NCBI GenBank assembly: GCA_028701335.1
Contig: JAQVQY010000002.1
Span: forward strand, 1-52,329
Source of the DNA: Eubacteriales bacterium
GTDB lineage: Bacteria > Bacillota > Clostridia > Christensenellales > Aristaeellaceae
Direction of reading: 5' to 3'
DNA length: 52,329 bases
The translations under genes were made by a program, and so were the position numbers. Shown here one piece after another: positions 7,244-15,390 of this stretch. Numbering within the stretch: position 1 is the first letter of the stretch; each line of letters starts with the position of its first letter. The notes under the pieces are model-generated. The model saw nothing but the letters and a program-made list of their open reading frames with translations, was not told where the DNA came from and searched no databases.

Positions 7244-8575
7244 TTGGAACAGGCAAAACGCGAAGCCATTATCCGCCGGGTTCTGGATGAACAGGTTCAT
7301 TTTATCCGCCTGCAGTTTACGGATATCTTCGGCCAGATGAAGAACGTAACCGTCACCGCCTCCCAGATTGAGAAAGTCCTGGACAACGAGATGACCATCG
7401 ACGGCTCCTCCATCGAGGGCTTTGTGCGGATCGAGGAAAGCGATATGCGCCTCTATCCGGACCTGGACAGCTTTGCCCTGCTCCCCTGGGAGCAGAACGG
7501 CGTCAAGATTGCCAGGCTGATTTGTGATGTGCACAACCACGACGGCAGCCCCTTTGTGGGGGACCCGCGCTATGTATTAAAGCGCGCCCTCAAGGAAGCG
7601 GAAGACATGGGCTACACCTTTGACGTGGGCCCGGAATTGGAGTTTTTCCTCTTCTACCTGGATGAGAAGGGACGCCCCACCACCCACACCGGGGATGAGG
7701 CGGGCTACTTTGACCTGGGCACCCTGGATCGGGGGGAGACCGCCCGGCAGGACATCTGCCTGGCGCTGGAGCAGATGGGCTTTGAGATCGAGGCCTCCCA
7801 CCACGAGGTGGCGGCGGGGCAGCACGAGATCGACTTCAAATACGCCGGCGCCCTGGAAACGGCGGACCGGATCATGACCTTCAAGCTGGCGGTCAAGACC
7901 CTGGCGCAAAAGCACAACCTGCACGCCACCTTCATGCCCAAGCCCATCTACGGCATCGCGGGCTCAGGCATGCATACCAATATGTCGCTGCGCAAGGGCC
8001 CGAAAAATGAATTCTATGACCCCGCGGGGCGGCTGCAACTCTCAAGTGAAGCCTATTCCTTTATCGCCGGGCTTCTGGAGCATGTGCAGGGCATGGCCGC
8101 CATTACCAATCCCCTGGTGAACTCCTACAAGCGCCTGGTGCCGGGCTATGAGGCGCCCTGCTACCTGTCCTGGTCGGTAACCAACCGCAGCGTTTTGATC
8201 CGGGTACCCGCGGCCAGGGGCCAAAGGACCCGCCTGGAGCTCCGCAGCCCCGATCCCGCCTGCAACCCCTACCTGGCGCTGGCGCTGTGCCTGCGCGCCG
8301 GGCTTGACGGCATCAAAAGGGGGCTGACGCCGCCGGCGGAAGTCCAGGAGAACATCTTCGCCATGGAGCCCCGGCAGCGGGAGGCGATGGACATCAGGAG
8401 CCTTCCCACCACGCTTAAGGAGTCTTTGGCCTACATGCAGGCGGATCCCCTGGTGTTGGATACCCTGGGGGATCATGTCTCCCGCCACTATATCCGCGGC
8501 AAGGAGGCAGAGTGGGAGGAGTACGCCACCCGCGTATCCAGCTGGGAAGTGGACAAGTACCTGGTGCTCTACTGA
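7244..8575 (+). CDS. glnA: Glutamine synthetase, type I
   Basis: ATP-dependent amidation of glutamate to glutamine, the main ammonia-assimilation step in the cytoplasm; the enzyme is a dodecamer. At 443 residues it has the length of the short, feedback-inhibited Gram-positive GlnA (I-alpha) rather than the ~470-residue adenylylated form. Visible motifs are FTDIFGQMKNV, IDGSSIEGFVRIEESDM, the metal-site segment GPELEFFLF, the glutamate-binding segment GSGMHTNMSL, the ATP-site NRSVLIRVPAARG and RLELRSPDPACNPYLALAL. The start is TTG, 7 bases after a clean GGAGG; no ATG is suitably placed. It ends just before pyrG (16-base gap) and probably shares its transcript. Glutamine made here is the nitrogen donor for PyrG. 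Confidence 0.96.
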   Translation: MEQAKREAIIRRVLDEQVHFIRLQFTDIFGQMKNVTVTASQIEKVLDNEMTIDGSSIEGFVRIEESDMRLYPDLDSFALLPWEQNGVKIARLICDVHNHDGSPFVGDPRYVLKRALKEAEDMGYTFDVGPELEFFLFYLDEKGRPTTHTGDEAGYFDLGTLDRGETARQDICLALEQMGFEIEASHHEVAAGQHEIDFKYAGALETADRIMTFKLAVKTLAQKHNLHATFMPKPIYGIAGSGMHTNMSLRKGPKNEFYDPAGRLQLSSEAYSFIAGLLEHVQGMAAITNPLVNSYKRLVPGYEAPCYLSWSVTNRSVLIRVPAARGQRTRLELRSPDPACNPYLALALCLRAGLDGIKRGLTPPAEVQENIFAMEPRQREAMDIRSLPTTLKESLAYMQADPLVLDTLGDHVSRHYIRGKEAEWEEYATRVSSWEVDKYLVLY

Positions 8576-8591
8576 CCTATAGAGGAATTTG

Positions 8592-10193
8592 ATGGGAGCA
8601 AAATTCGTCTTTGTAACAGGCGGCGTGGTGTCCTCCCTGGGGAAAGGCATTACCGCCGCCTCATTGGGCCGTCTGCTTAAATGCCGCGGGCTTAATGTAA
8701 CGATGCTCAAACTGGACCCTTACATCAACATGGACCCCGGCACCATGAGTCCCTATCAGCATGGGGAAGTCTTTGTTACTGAGGATGGGGCCGAGACCGA
8801 TCTGGATCTTGGCCACTATGAGCGCTTCATCGATGAAAACCTCAGCCGCCACGCCAACGCCACAAGCGGCCAGATATTTCAAACCATCATCTCCCGGGAG
8901 CGCCAGGGTGGCTACCTGGGCGCTACAGTACAAATCATCCCCCATGTGACTGATGAAATCAAAGCCCGCATCACCAATGCCTTGGCGGCAGCCCAAGCGG
9001 GTGTGGCCATTATTGAGGTGGGCGGCACGGTAGGGGACATTGAAAGCCAGCCCTTTCTGGAGGCCATTCGCCAGTTTCGCCATGAGGTTGCCCGGGAGAA
9101 CAGCCTTCTGATCCATGTAACACTGCTTCCCTTTTTGAAAAAAGCCGGGGAAATCAAGACCAAACCTACCCAGCATTCGGTGCGCGAACTGGGTTCCCTG
9201 GGGCTTCAGCCCGACATCCTGGTCTGCCGCAGCGAAGCGCCCGTGCCGGATTCCCTTCGGGAAAAAATCGGCATGTTCTGCAATGTGCTTCCGGAACGTG
9301 TGTTTTTAAATCCCGATTTGGACTCAATTTACGAAGTGCCCCTGCGGCTGCACGAAGAGGGGCTGGACCGGGTAGCCTGCCGGCTGATGAACCTGCCGGA
9401 ACTGCCCTGCGACCTGAGTGCCTGGGAAATGATGGCAAAACGTGAGCGGGCTTGCACCAGGCGCCTGAGAGTCGCCTTGGTGGGCAAGTATGTGGCCTTG
9501 CCGGACGCTTATCTGAGTGTGGCCGAAGCCCTGAACCATGCGGGCCTTTCCCTGGGGCAGCACGTGGAGATCGACTGGGTGGATGCTGAGGCGCTGGAGA
9601 CGGGTGATGTGGACACCCGTCTGGCAGGCGCCGGAGGGATCCTCGTACCGGGAGGCTTTGGCAGCCGGGGTCTCATGGGCAAGATGGCAGCCCTTCGCTA
9701 TGCCAGGGAACATGACATCCCCTTCCTCGGCCTGTGCCTGGGGATGCAAATGGCCGTGATTGAGTATGCACGCCATGTCCTGGGGCTTATGGATGCCAAT
9801 ACCACCGAGGTGGACCCGGAAACAAGCCATCCGGTCATCGCCCTGATGGAGGATCAGAACCTTGGCCAGTTGGGCGGTACCATGCGCCTTGGAGCCTATG
9901 ACTGCGCGATCACGCCCGGCAGCCTGGCTGCCAGGCTCTACGGAAACGAACTTGTACGGGAGCGCCACCGCCACCGCTATGAGTTCAACAATGCCTACCG
10001 CCTCCGCTTTGAGGCTGCCGGGATGCAATTTTCCGGCTGGAATCCGCAGCGCGGCCTGGCTGAGATTATTGAGTTGCCGGGGCACCCCTTCTATATGGCA
10101 GTGCAATTCCACCCGGAGTTCCGCAGCCGGCCGGACCGGCCGCATCCGTTGTTTGTGGGTTTTCTCTCTGCAATCCCGCCACAGGATTCCTAA
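8592..10193 (+). CDS. pyrG: CTP synthase
   Basis: Makes CTP from UTP, ATP and glutamine. The 533-residue product has the standard two domains. The N-terminal amidoligase domain opens with [20 protein letters not shown] (P-loop) and includes [22 protein letters not shown]. The C-terminal class I glutamine amidotransferase domain has the nucleophile in GLCLGMQ (around residue 380) and the His/Glu pair in QFHPEF near the end. ATG 8592 lies 5 bases after AGAGGA; the in-frame TTG just before it is not needed. It follows glnA closely and ends 15 bases before the stator operon promoter. Confidence 0.97.
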   Translation: MGAKFVFVTGGVVSSLGKGITAASLGRLLKCRGLNVTMLKLDPYINMDPGTMSPYQHGEVFVTEDGAETDLDLGHYERFIDENLSRHANATSGQIFQTIISRERQGGYLGATVQIIPHVTDEIKARITNALAAAQAGVAIIEVGGTVGDIESQPFLEAIRQFRHEVARENSLLIHVTLLPFLKKAGEIKTKPTQHSVRELGSLGLQPDILVCRSEAPVPDSLREKIGMFCNVLPERVFLNPDLDSIYEVPLRLHEEGLDRVACRLMNLPELPCDLSAWEMMAKRERACTRRLRVALVGKYVALPDAYLSVAEALNHAGLSLGQHVEIDWVDAEALETGDVDTRLAGAGGILVPGGFGSRGLMGKMAALRYAREHDIPFLGLCLGMQMAVIEYARHVLGLMDANTTEVDPETSHPVIALMEDQNLGQLGGTMRLGAYDCAITPGSLAARLYGNELVRERHRHRYEFNNAYRLRFEAAGMQFSGWNPQRGLAEIIELPGHPFYMAVQFHPEFRSRPDRPHPLFVGFLSAIPPQDS

Positions 10194-10195
10194 AC

Positions 10196-10269
10196 ATCAC
10201 AGATTTGTTGCAATTGTGATAATAAAAGGTTACAATACTGCCTGATACTATCCGGCTGGAATGCCAGCC
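10196..10269 (+). promoter_or_regulatory. Promoter and leader of the stator operon
   Basis: TTGCAA (10208-10213), 17 bases, TACAAT (10231-10236): a strong sigma-A type promoter. An inverted repeat, ATCACA (10196-10201) and TGTGAT (10215-10220), brackets the -35 box and may be an operator. A 6-bp GGCTGG/CCAGCC hairpin with a 4-base loop (10254-10269) sits in the leader just before the GAGG at 10271-10274. The operon therefore has its own control, separate from pyrG. Confidence 0.65.
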
Positions 10270-10274
10270 TGAGG

Positions 10275-11846
10275 ATGAAGGCGGTGAACCTAGTGCCTGA
10301 ATTGTTTGAAAATATTGGCGGCAGCCTGATCAACCTGCTCATCTATGGCGCCATCGCCGTCAGTTTCCTTTTGGGTTTGTCAAAGTGCATATTCCCCTTG
10401 AGAAAGCTGTCGCGCCTGTTCAGAAAAGCCATCCACAACCTGGCGCTCTTCAAGCCCCAGGGCGCTTCCCGGCCGGACTGGCAGGACGCCTTGTTTCTGG
10501 GCAAGCCCATGCGCAAGCAATGGGTGCGTTTCCTGATGAACGCGGAGCAGCTGGACCAAAGGGGCCTGAGTTGCGATGTGGAGGACTACATCAACGACCA
10601 GGAGGTCTTTCCGGAATACGCCCACCTGCAGCTCTCGGAAGTGATCCCGGGCCTGCTCACCTCCCTTGGTATCCTTGGCACCTTCATCGGCCTCATGCGC
10701 GGGCTTGGGGAGCTGGACCTGACCAGCGCTGAGCGCACCATGTCCTCCATCACCACCATGATCGGCGGCATGCGCTTTGCCTACGGCACCTCAATCGCGG
10801 GCCTTACGGCGTCACTGATTTTCAACATCCTTTTCCGCACCGCCCAGGGCAGCGCCACCAGCGCGCTGGATGACTTCAACGACGCCTTCTCGGAGGCTGT
10901 GATGCAGCGGCCGCTGGATGATGAGGTGCGCGCCACCTGCTACATGGAGGACCAGGCCCTGTTCCTAAACGGCGCTTTTGGCGACATCAACCAGAAGCTG
11001 GAGACCGGCATCGGGGTGGCCATTGACCGCGCCTTTGCCCCCATCGGGCAAAACATGAATGCCTTCATCATGGCGGAGACCCAGACCCAGGTGGAGGGCT
11101 TAAACCAGATCGTGTCGGAGTTCGTCTCCCAACTGAACCATGCTTTGGGCGGCCAGTTTGTGCAGCTGGCCAGGACCTTATCGCAATTGAACCAGGCCCA
11201 GACCGTGAGCCTGGACTCCGTCAACCACGCCATGAGCGCCGCTGACACCATCATGGACAGCATCCAGCGCACCAGCCTGGTCACCCAGACGGTCATCGAC
11301 CGCTTTGACAATTACATAAATGAGTTAAGCCAGGCCCAGTCCGGCAGCGCCGACATCTCCCGCCAGACGGCCAACCTCCTCTCCGGCATGTATGAGGACC
11401 TGAAGCAACAAAACGAGCGCTACAAGGCCCTTCAGGAAGCCCAGGGCGAACTAGCCGGGCAAATGCAGCAATACGCCAGCTGGTCGGGGCGGGTGCTTGA
11501 GGCGGTTGAGAAGCAGAGCGACAAGGCCGCCCAGCGCAGCCACGAGGTGGCCAATGAAATGGATAAGTCCGGCAAGCTCCTCAAGGAAAGCTACACCAGC
11601 TTTGTGGAGAACATCTCCGCGGGCCTGGCCCGCACCATGGGCCTGTTTGAGGAAAATATGCGGGACATGACCCAGGAGATGGTGGAAAGCCTGAAGAAGG
11701 CCGCGGAATCGGCCGCGGGATCGCAGGGGGAGCCCAGCCCTATTGACCTAAAGCAGTTCAGCCGGGTGCAGCAAGCCCTCAGTGACATGACCCAGGCGCT
11801 CAGCCGCGCCACCAAGGCGGCAGAACGCATGGCTGAGGGCGCTTAA
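10275..11846 (+). CDS. MotA/TolQ/ExbB-type channel protein with long helical tail (ZorA-like)
   Basis: A 523-residue membrane protein, probably the channel ring of an ion-driven stator. Predicted helices are near residues 18-40, 123-145 and 163-188. PGLLTSLGILGTFIGL (125-140) is the motif seen in ZorA and other MotA/TolQ-superfamily proteins, and MIGGMRFAYGTSIAGL leads into the third helix. Residues ~200-520 form a long, glutamine- and alanine-rich, helical cytoplasmic tail with no recognised domain; ZorA of Zorya defence systems also has a long tail. The next gene, a MotB-like partner, starts directly after the stop. The start is uncertain: ATG 10275 has its GAGG immediately adjacent, and GTG 10284 or GTG 10293 have better spacing. 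Fold call secure; biological role unknown. Confidence 0.85.
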   Translation: MKAVNLVPELFENIGGSLINLLIYGAIAVSFLLGLSKCIFPLRKLSRLFRKAIHNLALFKPQGASRPDWQDALFLGKPMRKQWVRFLMNAEQLDQRGLSCDVEDYINDQEVFPEYAHLQLSEVIPGLLTSLGILGTFIGLMRGLGELDLTSAERTMSSITTMIGGMRFAYGTSIAGLTASLIFNILFRTAQGSATSALDDFNDAFSEAVMQRPLDDEVRATCYMEDQALFLNGAFGDINQKLETGIGVAIDRAFAPIGQNMNAFIMAETQTQVEGLNQIVSEFVSQLNHALGGQFVQLARTLSQLNQAQTVSLDSVNHAMSAADTIMDSIQRTSLVTQTVIDRFDNYINELSQAQSGSADISRQTANLLSGMYEDLKQQNERYKALQEAQGELAGQMQQYASWSGRVLEAVEKQSDKAAQRSHEVANEMDKSGKLLKESYTSFVENISAGLARTMGLFEENMRDMTQEMVESLKKAAESAAGSQGEPSPIDLKQFSRVQQALSDMTQALSRATKAAERMAEGA

Positions 11847-12842
11847 GTGCAAAGGACCCGCGGCAGAAAACGGCGGCTGATTACCCGGGCGGATGTGGGG
11901 AGCTATTGGATCTCCTTTTCGGATATGCTCTCCTCTCTCCTCCTGGTGTTTATTCTGGCCGTCTTTTTCAGCATCTATCAGTATTTCGGCCTGCTTGACA
12001 TCAAGACCCGGGAACTGAATGAGCAGCAGGCGGAGCTGGACCGCACCCAGATCGTGCTGGCCCAGCGGGAAAAAGACCTGGAAACCGCCCAGGTGACCCT
12101 TATGGGCAAGGAGGAGGAAGTCGCCTCCATCCAGATTCAGCTCCAGCAGCAGGAGGAAGACCTGTTCGCCGCCCAAACGGCGCTGAAGACCAAGGAGGAC
12201 GAGCAGGCAGCCCTGCAGCTGCAGCTGATCAGCCAACAGGATTCCCTGGCCAGCCAGGAGATCCGCCTGGGCGCCATGCAGGAGGCGCTCACCAGCCAGC
12301 AGCGCCAGATTGATGAGCTGCTGGGCGTGCGCACGGATATCATCAGGGAATTGAGCCAGAGCTTTTCCGCCAACCACATCGCCGTCAAGGTAAACGAGGT
12401 AACCGGGGACATTATCCTGGACAGCCAGCTGATGTTTGAAACCGGCAGCGATGTGCTCTCAGCCGCCGGCCAGGCTGAGCTGGGCCGCCTGATCCCTGTG
12501 TATTTAAGTGTACTGCTCCGGCCAGAGTATGAGCCCTATGTAGCGGAGGTCACGGTGGTGGGGCACACGGACTCCAAGGGCAGTTACCTGTTCAACCTGG
12601 AGCTGTCCCAGAACCGGGCCCTGAACGTGGCCACCTATTGCCTGCAGCTGCCGGGGCTTAACGCAGAGCAGCGCGCCCTGCTCCAGAGCATCATCACGGC
12701 CAAGGGCCGCAGTTACTCCGACCGGATCATGAACGCCAACGGCAGCGAGAATATGGACGCCTCCCGCCGGGTGGAGATCCAGTTCCGTTTGAAGGACAGC
12801 GAAATGATCCAGAAGATGAACGAAATCCTCAAGACCCGCTGA
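11847..12842 (+). CDS. MotB/OmpA-type stator partner with 14-residue-repeat coiled coil (ZorB-like)
   Basis: A 331-residue single-pass membrane protein. After a basic cytoplasmic start (RGRKRRLITRADVG) comes the helix at ~23-46, with Asp26 in SFSDMLSSLLLVFILA, placed like the ion-carrying Asp of MotB, TolR and ZorB. Residues 64-161 are seven 14-residue heptad-pair repeats. Residues ~175-320 are an OmpA/MotB peptidoglycan-binding domain with GHTDSKG (239-245), NLELSQNRAL (250-259) and a C-terminal SRRVEIQF. Together with the preceding gene it should form a wall-anchored, ion-driven complex. GTG 11847 directly abuts the upstream TAA, so translation is probably coupled. MotB itself has a much shorter linker; the long coiled coil would span a thick wall or periplasm-like zone (inference). 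Confidence 0.88.
   Translation: MQRTRGRKRRLITRADVGSYWISFSDMLSSLLLVFILAVFFSIYQYFGLLDIKTRELNEQQAELDRTQIVLAQREKDLETAQVTLMGKEEEVASIQIQLQQQEEDLFAAQTALKTKEDEQAALQLQLISQQDSLASQEIRLGAMQEALTSQQRQIDELLGVRTDIIRELSQSFSANHIAVKVNEVTGDIILDSQLMFETGSDVLSAAGQAELGRLIPVYLSVLLRPEYEPYVAEVTVVGHTDSKGSYLFNLELSQNRALNVATYCLQLPGLNAEQRALLQSIITAKGRSYSDRIMNANGSENMDASRRVEIQFRLKDSEMIQKMNEILKTR
12036..12329 (+). repeat. Seven 42-bp (14-residue) in-frame repeats in the stator partner
   Basis: Residues 64-161 divide into seven consecutive 14-residue units with the plan L-x3-Q-x2-L-x3-E-x2. The unit starts are residues 64, 78, 92, 106, 120, 134 and 148. Position 5 is Gln in six of seven units and position 8 is Leu or Ile in all. 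The DNA copies have diverged, so this is an old protein-level repeat forming a regular coiled coil. Confidence 0.75.
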
Positions 12843-13345
12843 TGAAAAAGATCGCCATTACCCTGGCGGTGATCGCCCTGCTGCTATCTGGCGCCGCCCT
12901 CTGGGGCGTCAGCCAGGCCACCTTGAAAGTTGAAATCCGGGACGCGCTTACCATGCCCGCGGATACGCAGCCGGCTGAGTTTGAGCGCCTGATGGCGCTC
13001 CTTGACCATAACGCCTTGCGGGGCACGGTATTTGACAGCAATGTCACCGGTAACCCGGCGGACTACACCATCCTGCGCTATACCTTAAGGGTCCGCAACA
13101 ACGGCCTGATCCCCGCCAAAATGCTGGAAACTCTGGTGGTGCCTGTCTCAGGCGATGTGCTGTGCTATTCCCAGCAGGACGCCCAGGGCCAGGATGTGAA
13201 CCAGCCCTTGATCCTTTCCCCCAGCCAGGAGATGGACCTGCACTGCTACCTGCTCACCCGGCGGGAGTTGCACCCCGTCAGGGAGCTGCGTCTCACCTAT
13301 TACGTCTGGGGGCATCCGTTTTTGGTGAAAGTGACCTACGGATAA
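12842..13345 (+). CDS. Membrane-anchored extracytoplasmic protein, third gene of stator operon
   Basis: Unrecognised 167-residue protein. Residues 4-26 form an uncleaved signal anchor or signal peptide (KKIAITLAVIALLLSGAALW); the remainder should lie outside the membrane. The region YTILRYTLRVRNNGLIPAKMLE looks like an immunoglobulin-like beta-sandwich strand pattern, with two Cys (in DVLCY and DLHCYLL) that might pair. Its ATG overlaps the TGA of the MotB-like gene by one base (TGATG), indicating tight translational coupling. A conserved third partner of the stator, such as a plug, regulator or load-sensing subunit, is a reasonable inference. No domain name can be given with confidence. Confidence 0.75.
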   Translation: MKKIAITLAVIALLLSGAALWGVSQATLKVEIRDALTMPADTQPAEFERLMALLDHNALRGTVFDSNVTGNPADYTILRYTLRVRNNGLIPAKMLETLVVPVSGDVLCYSQQDAQGQDVNQPLILSPSQEMDLHCYLLTRRELHPVRELRLTYYVWGHPFLVKVTYG

Positions 13346-13363
13346 ACTGCAAATATCAAAAAA

Positions 13364-13389
13364 GGATGCCGGTTTTTGCGCCGGTATCC
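13364..13389. terminator. Intrinsic terminator between convergent stator operon and pduL
   Basis: A 9-bp stem (GGATGCCGG with CCGGTATCC, one G-T pair) and an 8-base loop, followed on the plus strand by TCTTTATTAT and preceded by AAAAAA. It can act in both directions. Confidence 0.8.
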
Positions 13390-13410
13390 TCTTTATTATC
13401 TGGCCAAAGC

Positions 13411-13980
13411 TCAGCCCTTGACGATCTCCCCGTACACCATGCCGGAGGCGCCGGCGGCGTTGGATTCATCGGTGTCGATGTGCATGGCCAGGGCGTAGGT
13501 GGGGTTCACCCGCACGATGGTCTCGCCAAAAATCAGCCCGCGCCCGGCGGTATGCACCTTGACGGAGACCACATCCTTGTCCTTAACCCCCAGCTTTTCG
13601 GCGTCCTCCGGGGTGGCGTGGATATGCCGCTTGGCGATGATCACGCCCTGGGGCAGCTCCAGTTCTCCCGCCGGGCCAATCAGTTTGGCGGAGGCTGAGC
13701 CGGCGGTGTCCCCGGACTCGCGCACCGGAGGCGTGAGGCCCAGGGAGCGGGCATCGGTCATGGAAATCTCCACCTGCGTCTCCTTGCGGGTGGGGCCCAG
13801 GATAGTCACTTTCATCTCCCCTTTGGGGCCCACCAGGGTGACCCGCTCATTGGTGGCAAACTGCCCCGGCTGGGACAGGTCTTTTTTTACGGACAGGCTG
13901 GCGCCCTTGCCAAACAGGGTCTCCAGGTCCTTGTCTGACAAATGGCAGTGGCGGGCGGAAGTTTCAATAATAAACCGCAT
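13411..13980 (-). CDS. pduL: Phosphate acyltransferase, PduL type
   Basis: Zinc-dependent phosphate acetyl/propanoyl transferase that exchanges acyl-CoA with acyl phosphate. It is an alternative to Pta and links PFOR-derived acetyl-CoA to acetate and ATP formation. The product is 189 residues. Metal-binding histidine motifs are visible: SARHCHLS (8-15) in the first PduL barrel and AKRHIHATPED in the second, plus the late MHIDTDESNAAG. No N-terminal microcompartment-targeting extension and no shell-protein genes are present, so this is the soluble housekeeping type. It has its own promoter and a terminator downstream. Confidence 0.93.
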   Translation of the reverse strand: MRFIIETSARHCHLSDKDLETLFGKGASLSVKKDLSQPGQFATNERVTLVGPKGEMKVTILGPTRKETQVEISMTDARSLGLTPPVRESGDTAGSASAKLIGPAGELELPQGVIIAKRHIHATPEDAEKLGVKDKDVVSVKVHTAGRGLIFGETIVRVNPTYALAMHIDTDESNAAGASGMVYGEIVKG

Positions 13981-14009
13981 ACGCGTTTCCTCGCTTTCTT
14001 TTTGCGTTC

Positions 14010-14038
14010 AGTATAACCGCTTTGCCCTGTGGGCGCAA
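14010..14038 (-). promoter_or_regulatory. Putative sigma-A promoter for pduL
   Basis: On the minus strand, TTGCGC and TATACT are 17 bases apart, 30 bases before the pduL start. A GGACA/TGTCC inverted repeat (14039-14053) lies directly upstream of the -35 box and overlaps the gdhA stop codon; it may be an operator or a weak gdhA terminator. Confidence 0.6.
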
Positions 14039-14052
14039 GGACATCCGGTGTC

Positions 14053-15390
14053 CTAAACGACCCCCTGGGCCATCATGGCATCGGCCACTTTGATGAAGCC
14101 CGCCACATTGGCGCCCAGGATAAAGTCCCCGGCTTTCCCGTATCGGGCTGCCGTATGGGCAACCCTATGGTAAATGCGATCCATGACGGCCTGAAGCTCA
14201 CGGTCCACCTTGTCAAAGGTCCAGCTGGTGAAGCCGGCGTTCTGGGTCATCTCAAAGGCGCTGACCGCCACACCGCCGGCATTGGCGGCCTTTCCGGGCA
14301 TAAACAGCACCCCCGCCTCCTGGAAGGCATGGGAAGCGGACAGGGTGGCCGGCATATTGGCGCCCTCGGCCACAGCCTTCACCCCATTTTTGATGAGAAC
14401 GGAAGCGCTCCCCCCGTCCAGCTCATTCTGGGTGGCGCAGGGCAGCGCCAGGTCACAGGGCAGCTGCCAGATGCCTTTGGCACCCGGCTGGAACCGGCCC
14501 CGGCCCGTACGCTTGGGATATTCGCTGATCCGGGCGCGCTCATTGAGCTTCAGGGTTTTAACGCAGGAAAGGTCAATGCCTGCTTCATCCAGGATAAAAC
14601 CCTCCGAGTCGCTCATGGCGATGACGCTGGCTCCCATCTGCGCCGCCTTTTCCGCGGCGAAGATGGCCACATTGCCTGAGCCGCTTATCACCGCGCGCAT
14701 CCCGTCCGGGCTTAGGTCGTGGTTATCAAGCATCGTTTTCACCAGGTACATCAGCCCGTAGCCGGTGGCCTCCGTACGTGCCTGGGAACCGCCGTAGCCC
14801 ATGCCCTTGCCGGTCAGCACCCCTTCATGGCGGGCCACCAGGCGCTTGTACTGGCCAAACATGAACCCAATCTCCCGGGCGCCCACGCCGATATCTCCGG
14901 CAGGCACATCCATGCTGGGCCCGATGTGGCGGGCAAGCTCCGTCATGAAGCTCTGGCAGAAGCGCATCACCTCGCCGTCAGACTTCCCCCGGGGGTTGAA
15001 GTCAGCGCCTCCCTTGGCGGCGCCCAGGGGCAGGCCAGTGAGGCTGTTTTTGAGCGTCTGCTCAAGCGCCAGGAACTTCAGCATTCCCAGCGTCACACTG
15101 GGATGGAAGCGCAGGCCTCCCTTATAGGGCCCGATGGCGGAGGAGAACTGCACCCGGTAGCCCCGGTTTATCCGTGTATGCCCCTCGTCGTCCACCCAGG
15201 GAACGCGGAAGAGGATCGCGCGCTCCGGTTCCACGAAGCGCTCAAGCAGGGCGGCGTCCCTGTACTCCGGATGGCGGTCAAACACCGCAGTCAGTGTGGG
15301 CAATATCTCCTCGGCCGCCTGGAGGAACTCCGGCTGATGGGGATACCTGGCTTTCAAATCACCCAACACCGAGGCGATATATTGGTTCAT
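14053..15390 (-). CDS. gdhA: Glutamate dehydrogenase (probably NADP-dependent)
   Basis: Reversible reductive amination of 2-oxoglutarate to glutamate. The 445-residue length fits the hexameric small-subunit class. Typical segments are GPYKGGLRFHPSVTLGMLKFLALEQTLKNSL, the catalytic-lysine region GAAKGGADFNPRGKSDGEVMRFCQSF, PAGDIGVGAREIGFMFGQYK, the dinucleotide-binding VISGSGNVAIFAAEKA and AEGANMPATL. The cofactor preference for NADPH is from family resemblance, not proven by sequence. Its ATG overlaps the ddl TGA (ATGA), making it the last gene of a five-gene minus-strand chain. This context is odd for gdhA; glutamate is used in both peptidoglycan synthesis and nitrogen assimilation. Confidence 0.96.
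   Translation of the reverse strand: MNQYIASVLGDLKARYPHQPEFLQAAEEILPTLTAVFDRHPEYRDAALLERFVEPERAILFRVPWVDDEGHTRINRGYRVQFSSAIGPYKGGLRFHPSVTLGMLKFLALEQTLKNSLTGLPLGAAKGGADFNPRGKSDGEVMRFCQSFMTELARHIGPSMDVPAGDIGVGAREIGFMFGQYKRLVARHEGVLTGKGMGYGGSQARTEATGYGLMYLVKTMLDNHDLSPDGMRAVISGSGNVAIFAAEKAAQMGASVIAMSDSEGFILDEAGIDLSCVKTLKLNERARISEYPKRTGRGRFQPGAKGIWQLPCDLALPCATQNELDGGSASVLIKNGVKAVAEGANMPATLSASHAFQEAGVLFMPGKAANAGGVAVSAFEMTQNAGFTSWTFDKVDRELQAVMDRIYHRVAHTAARYGKAGDFILGANVAGFIKVADAMMAQGVV

Noticed and set aside
10275..13345. Calling the stator operon a Zorya defence system
   Set aside because: No ZorC, ZorD or ZorE gene is adjacent. The SNF2 helicase at 48.5-51.3 kb is over 35 kb away, in another operon and orientation.
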